In this document: positions 59,165 to 64,000 of the stretch, piece by piece
How the letters are laid out: every line of letters begins with the position of its first letter
Position numbering within the stretch: the stretch's first letter is position 1
Assembly (NCBI GenBank): GCA_003508835.1
Contig: PUFA01000162.1
Span: forward strand, 3,899,501 to 3,963,500
Origin: Eonycteris spelaea
Taxonomy: Eukaryota > Chordata > Mammalia > Chiroptera > Pteropodidae
DNA length: 64,000 nucleotides
Direction: 5' to 3'
The notes under the pieces: generated by a model
Database searches by the model: none
The model's input: the letters and a program-made list of their open reading frames with translations, nothing else
What the model was told of the DNA's origin: nothing
Translations under genes and position numbers: made by a program

Positions 59165-59295
59165 GCCATCTCTATTCCAAACTAGCAATGGGACCTTGGT
59201 CAAGTTATATAAAAATTCTTTAGAGAATTGGCAAATAACTATAGGTTTGTTTTCAGAATGTAATGAAATGCTTTGGGGAAAAAAGTGTTTAACAG
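59165..59295 (+). repeat. Possible MIR fragment, sense
   Basis: 'agcaatgggaccttggtcaa' and 'gttatat' match the MIR words ctgtgtgaccttgggcaagtt. The rest is too decayed. Confidence 0.4.
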
Positions 59296-60797
59296 TTTTC
59301 ATCTGGTAGCAATTTAATAACTCTAACTTTTAATGTCAAGGTTACATTGTTCCCAGTCTGGTGGAAGGAACTTCTCCCTTTCCCAAGCGCTCCACTAGCT
59401 AAATAGTAGCAATGAATAATTTTTTTCAACATCAGGTCTTTGAAGTTCTCCCTAAGCCCCAGAGCAGGACTTTCAGTAAAATGGGAAATGACAAATCGAC
59501 AAATAAGTCTAAAAGGACTTTGGGCCACTTCAGTAATGATCAGGAGTTTTGAGTTCAAGAGGCAATGAAAACTAGAATAAAATGGTATCGAGAATAAGAG
59601 AATAACATTAACAGTACTGGTAAATATGCTAGAATTCGCATGTCCAACATCAGTAAGCCCCTAAACAGATATTTTTATCTTAGCTGACCTTTCATTTACT
59701 TCCTGTCTTTCCCTCTCTACCTCAAGTACCGGTTTCTTAGTCTTTCTTCCTTTGGCTAATACCTAGTACTAAATAGATTTATTTCTCACTACTTCATTAA
59801 AGAAAATAATGTTATCTTTTCCCTAACTTTTCTACTCCTAATGAAAGCATGTAGTCCTTTTGAACTTTTCTAAGGCTGTATTTTTTTTCTCTTACTAGCA
59901 GTAATGCATAATTACAATGATAATGTACCATTATGTAGCCTGTTATATAATTTTTTAGAAGACTCAGAGGTCAAAGGACACCCAAATATGCTAATGAGTA
60001 AGAGTTATATTTAAGTAATAATAATAGATGTCTAAATTGAGATTCAGTTGCAATTGTGACTGGTTTCAGTTTCTATATTCTAACTCTCTTAGCTATTTCA
60101 TTCCAGTGTCTAGAGGGAGATCTGTAGAGTGATAAGCTGAATGGGCCTGAGATTGTGGGAGGAGACTAGCTCTGTGGATGTAACATTTTGAGGATGTGTG
60201 GGAGACAGGTTCAGGAATATATCTTTGCTGCATTAATGTCCCCATCCTGTCACTGTAGCTGTCATGGTACAGTAGTCCAATCTTAAATGAAGTGGGAAGC
60301 AATTTCTGGTCAAGAGACAATGAGAAAAATGGGTTTTGGAAGGTACAGCTTAAATTAACTCTAGATAAAAAGAAGGTTTCTATTTCCTGAGTTGTCCTAC
60401 TTTGACTACTCTCTTAAGCAGAGCCTGAGTTAAAGATTTGGGTTCAAGTAGTTTATTTGGGACTTTGTTATCTAAAGAAGCACTAAAGAGGGAGACGAGA
60501 GGTTGGAAACAAAAAGAGGGTGCATTACATACCATGGCACGTAACCCATAAAAATTATGCGTGGGCTTCTAAGAGGTTTGCAAAATATCTCTCTGAATAT
60601 GGAACATCAGGTACAGAACCATGATGGAGTGAGCCACCGTCAATGGGATTCAGAGCATTCATCACAACTGTAGCTGGGAAAAAATGGAGCCTAGAGGAGG
60701 TGACTCTAGCAATGTTGAGCTTCCTCAAATTAGGTGTTGTCTGTAATTTGAATGCATGCCAAAGAACAATGAGGGACTAGAAATGTAGCCCAACTTA
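59296..60797. other. Unassigned DNA, partly GC-richer
   Basis: 60080-60340 and 60400-60780 are less AT-rich and look like decayed retroelement (possibly LTR: 'ttcaagtagtttatttggga'), but no family could be fixed. Minus frames at 59289-59558 and 60093-60320 lack domains. Confidence 0.4.
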
Positions 60798-61085
60798 TTC
60801 ATTTAACCTCTATTTATCAGTTACCTATTATCCATAAGGCATCGTTGTTTGGAAATAGTACGAGATGGACAAACCACTACTTTCTTGGTGCTCATAGTGT
60901 AATGGACACAAGGAAGAAGGATGAAGTCAATTAAACTCCAGTGGGACAAATGTGGTAGTATGGGCCAAATGGTATAAACGTAGCAGAGGTGGGATTTGTC
61001 GGTGCTGAAAGGATGAAACAGCGGTTGATTGGGAAATGATTTCTAGGTTAAGCATGAAGATTCAGATGGAGTTATGTAAGTAATA
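60798..61085 (-). repeat. L2 LINE 3' end, antisense
   Basis: 'attcatttaacctctattta', 'cagttacctattatccataa', 'ggtgctcatagtgtaatgga' and 'ggtgggatttgtcggtgctg' follow the reverse complement of L2 (ttcaacaaatatttattgag, cacctactatgtgcc, gagcttacattctagt). Confidence 0.65.
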
Positions 61086-62399
61086 AAAGGATAGAATACT
61101 TTCTAGTTAGGAAAAAAATAAAACTTTCTAATTCCTACATGACCATTTATGGAACTGCTTTTATATTTTGTAAGCAGTTCTGAAGTGGCTCAGGACCTAT
61201 TTACAACAGGGCCTAATATGCATTACATGTTCAATATATATTAACTTTAGTCTCACTACACTGTTATCATCATCATCGATACCTTGTGTGCCTTAAATTA
61301 TCCCAGGTAGCGCCAGGGCTTCAGAGTCCCTTTACTAGTGGGGTGTCCCAGAAAATGAAGAATAAGAGCCAGAAGTCATAGAGATTGGCAGGGCCTGAGA
61401 TCTATGTGAAGTTAATGCAATGAAAATCATCTGGCGGCTTAGGTTCTTGTAAGAAGGTACTTTAATACTAGGAAATGTCCTCCAAGAGAACGGTTGGAAA
61501 CTTAGGGTTCATCACCACATGGATTTTGTTTTAGCTGAGTCTTCATTTATCAGCTTCCTGATTTTAAGAATAACAAAGCCTCTATATGCTTCAATTCCTA
61601 AAACTGTAAATGGGTATATTAATTACATCTAGGTTATAAAGTAGTTCACAGGGTTAAAAGATATTCATGCACAGTATTTAATTAGTGTCTGAACCATCTT
61701 CAGTTGTAATAGATGTTAGTTATTATAATTTCCTTCATGTTTTTAAATACTCAAATGAAGTGACCGTTTAATAAATTACTAAAAATATTTTCAATAATAT
61801 TATTTTCCTATTGTTTTCACTAAATTGCCCACTATTCTAACACTTATAAGATTAGCTGCCTTCCTGAAAATGACTTTCAATAATTCATATTCTCTTTATG
61901 TTACTTTTTTAAAGTTACAAACACTTTAGACATTAATAAAATTGAATTAGATATGAGTTTTTTATGCTGAAGCAATTCACAAAATGACAGAAGCAGGTAT
62001 AATGAGTTGGATTTGACCAAGCATAATAACAAAGTTAAGCAGTCCAGAGTTCACATTTCTCACCACAATGAGAACAACCTCCCAGGGTAAAGATAGCATA
62101 CATTGTGTACCTTGGTGAGGAGAGAACTAACGGAAACCAGGCAGCAGGATCAAATAATAATGCAACTAGGTTCTCTACTCTCATGATTGGGAGGCTAATT
62201 TTGTTGTCAGTGTGCATATGCTTGAAAGAGAAGGATACAAAAATGTGCTTTTGGGGGCAAGATAGATTATGTGAGGGCAGAACAGTCATGTAACTTTAAT
62301 GATACTCCGATTTAAGAGGAAACAGTTCTGCCAATCCATTTCATTATAGGTGAAGATCACATTGCATATTCATTTTCAAATAAAATTCCTCCTCATATC
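61086..62399. other. Unassigned AT-rich DNA
   Basis: Opposing short frames at 62035-62293 cancel each other out as evidence. No repeat recognised. Confidence 0.5.
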
Positions 62400-62995
62400 T
62401 AACTTCTTAGCTTTGCTCTCGGCAACTCTCATCTGAGCAGTCTCACAACAATAATCAGATAAGTTTATACAGCTCAGTTCAGATGACGGCATTCCCTCTT
62501 CAAACTGCTTTAAATCTTCCTGAAACAACATGCATAGCATTTAAGCTGGCATTTACAGTTCTTCACGAACTGCTCAGACCAAATCTACCATTCTTTTTCT
62601 TTCTTCATCCTTATCTTATATCTTGCATATGGTACAAGCCTATATTTCTCTAATGTTCCATTTAATTTCATACCTTTGCAGTTTTTCATATGCAGTTTTT
62701 TTTTTTTTTACTACCGAAAACTTTGCACTTTAATTTTCTCCACATGGACATAGCCTGCCAATTTTGTGAATCCACCTCAAAAGTCCTTTTCTCTGTGTAA
62801 GTCACCTTGCCTACCATTTCCTGTTCCCTTAACACTGTGCCTACATCATTTATTACAGCACTGAATATTTGTCCTCTCTAAGCAAACTTGGCAGATTTCA
62901 GCCTAAATATTTCATTTGATTGTAAACCATTAATGTTAGAGACCATATCTAATTCATTCATAGATCATGTTCTTCAACCCCCTGTAAACCTTAAA
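62400..62995 (+). repeat. L2 LINE 3' part, sense, about 600 bp
   Basis: In order: 'cttcaaactgctttaaatct', 'agttcttcacgaactgctca', 'gtccttttctctgtgtaagt', 'tacatcatttattacagcac', 'gattgtaaaccattaatgtt' and 'gagaccatatctaattcatt'. This matches L2 (cactcccctgcttaaaaccc, aggccctgcatgatctggcc, caaatgtcacctcctcagag, tgtaagctccatgagggcag). A T14 run at 62696-62709 interrupts it. It is the longest L2 copy here. Confidence 0.7.
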
Positions 62996-64000
62996 AATAA
63001 AGGCTGAAGTGAAAGGCAACAAGAATTTTTTAGCAATCATAGAATTTCAATCCTGGGAAGCACTGAATCAAACAGAAATCCAAATATTGTTCCAATTATG
63101 AGATGAAGGAAAGGGATCTTTATGAAAAAGGGAAGGGAAATAATTACTTAAATAGAGAAAAAATAATTTCTATTAGTGTTAATAAGCTAAATTATTCTTT
63201 AGCTATACCCATGGCTATTACAGATTATCAGTCCATAATTATCAGTCCTTGCGACCAGGATGTCTGCTTTCTTGTTAGCTTTACAAAGAGTTGTATGAAA
63301 GACAGAGTTAGATCGGCCCAGTCCAAAGATTATTTTGTCCAAATCGAAAAAGTTTCAAGGAACAAGACATGCAAGGCAGTTCCTCTAAAATGGCAGCTCC
63401 AACTCCATTTTGAAATGGCTTCGTTTATGTCATTTTTTTAAAACTAAGCATGCTACCTTGCACAATTTAGGCATTCCAACACAACACAATGTTTGCTAAA
63501 ATAGTTCATATTTAAAAGAAATTACTAATTCAAATTATATTCTGCTGAGTCAATTTAAAATATTTACACATATTGAAAGTTATAATCTGAGATATAATTT
63601 ATACACTGGTGAATTCTGTCTGGCTCAAACTGATTAGCAGTTCTTCCTCTATCCAAGAAGAATATTATTCCTGCCCAAAGAAACTCTGCCCTTGAGACAC
63701 TGAAAAGGTTGCAAAGACAGATTTTCAATTTTAACCAAAAGAGGATTCCTGGTCATTATTATCCCAAAATACTTAAGCATAGACATTTATGCTTTTATTT
63801 TTTAAAAAAAGGTTTTAAAAAAGGTTTATAGTCAATTTGTCTAATTGACCTCTTGATAATTCTGTAAATTGAAAAAAATACATTATATAACTTGAGTTTG
63901 AAGACACATCTCTCACATTTACCTTAGTCAATAGTCGTTTCTCTCACCGCCCCCTTCCCCTCCCCCCAAAAAGATAAAAAGTCTCGTTAATGAACTATCA
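62996..64000. other. Unassigned DNA to window end
   Basis: A 112-codon plus frame at 63103-63441 has a Met start and is the longest frame not made of simple repeats apart from those at 52020 and 58674, but it shows no signal, membrane or catalytic motif that I recognise. A C-rich pyrimidine stretch occurs at 63948-63967. Confidence 0.45.

Noticed and set aside
60400..60790. LTR-like segment
   Set aside because: One phrase ('ttcaagtagtttatttggga') is familiar, but no ends, polyadenylation region or family could be set.
63103..63441. 112-codon plus-strand frame
   Set aside because: No signal peptide, membrane segment or catalytic motif, and no splice or promoter context. Kept only as an unassigned stretch.
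1..64000. tRNA, rRNA, snRNA genes, CRISPR arrays, bacterial operons or phage
   Set aside because: No cloverleaf-like box A/B sequence, no recognisable snRNA 5' motifs, no regularly spaced repeats and no dense coding. Composition and repeat families are those of mammalian nuclear DNA.

Overview
This is a 64 kb stretch of AT-rich (roughly two-thirds A+T by eye) non-coding mammalian nuclear DNA, and it reads as a gene desert or the inside of a very long intron. No open reading frame looks like a real gene. The longest ones (about 110-123 codons) are either translations of simple repeats or chance frames without a recognisable domain. I see no tRNA, rRNA or snRNA gene, no CpG island, no CRISPR array and no bacterial-type operon. 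The recognisable content is retrotransposon debris and simple repeats.

Repeat families place the organism in the eutherian mammals. There are many old MIR and L2 copies, an MER5A hAT element, several MaLR (MLT1-type) LTRs, two LTR copies of one other family, and fragmented L1. The lineage-specific young SINEs of primates, rodents, carnivores, ruminants, horse and vesper bats were not found. The most recent-looking L1 3' end, at about 37.1-37.4 kb, resembles from memory the L1 3' UTR of bats. A bat with few young SINEs, such as a pteropodid, is therefore my tentative guess; this is inference, not proof.

Layout: 0-5.5 kb is mostly unassigned, with one CORE-SINE and one LTR. From 5.5 to 9.9 kb there are an L1 scrap, MIRs, a MaLR-like LTR and a hairpin. 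From 9.9 to 15.5 kb most is unassigned apart from MER5A and MIR. From 15.5 to 18.6 kb there is LINE-like A-rich DNA, two L1 ORF2 remnants head to head, and a MaLR-like LTR. From 18.6 to 28.9 kb there are L2, a long LTR, MIRs, a short palindrome, a TTTA microsatellite and an MLT1. From 28.9 to 36.5 kb it is mostly unassigned. From 36.5 to 41.1 kb lies the most complex block: L1 inside L1, a long pyrimidine microsatellite, a further L1 3' end and a near-full-length MLT1. From 41.1 to 49.8 kb there are a candidate solo LTR with AT and poly-T tracts and another L1 3' end. From 49.8 to 55.7 kb there are an MLT1, L2, paired hAT fragments, a GGAA microsatellite and a 1.6 kb L1 remnant. From 55.7 to 64 kb it is mostly unassigned with two L2 copies.

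All family names rest on recognising conserved segments by eye, so repeat boundaries are approximate (often 20-50 bp) and many subfamilies are left open.
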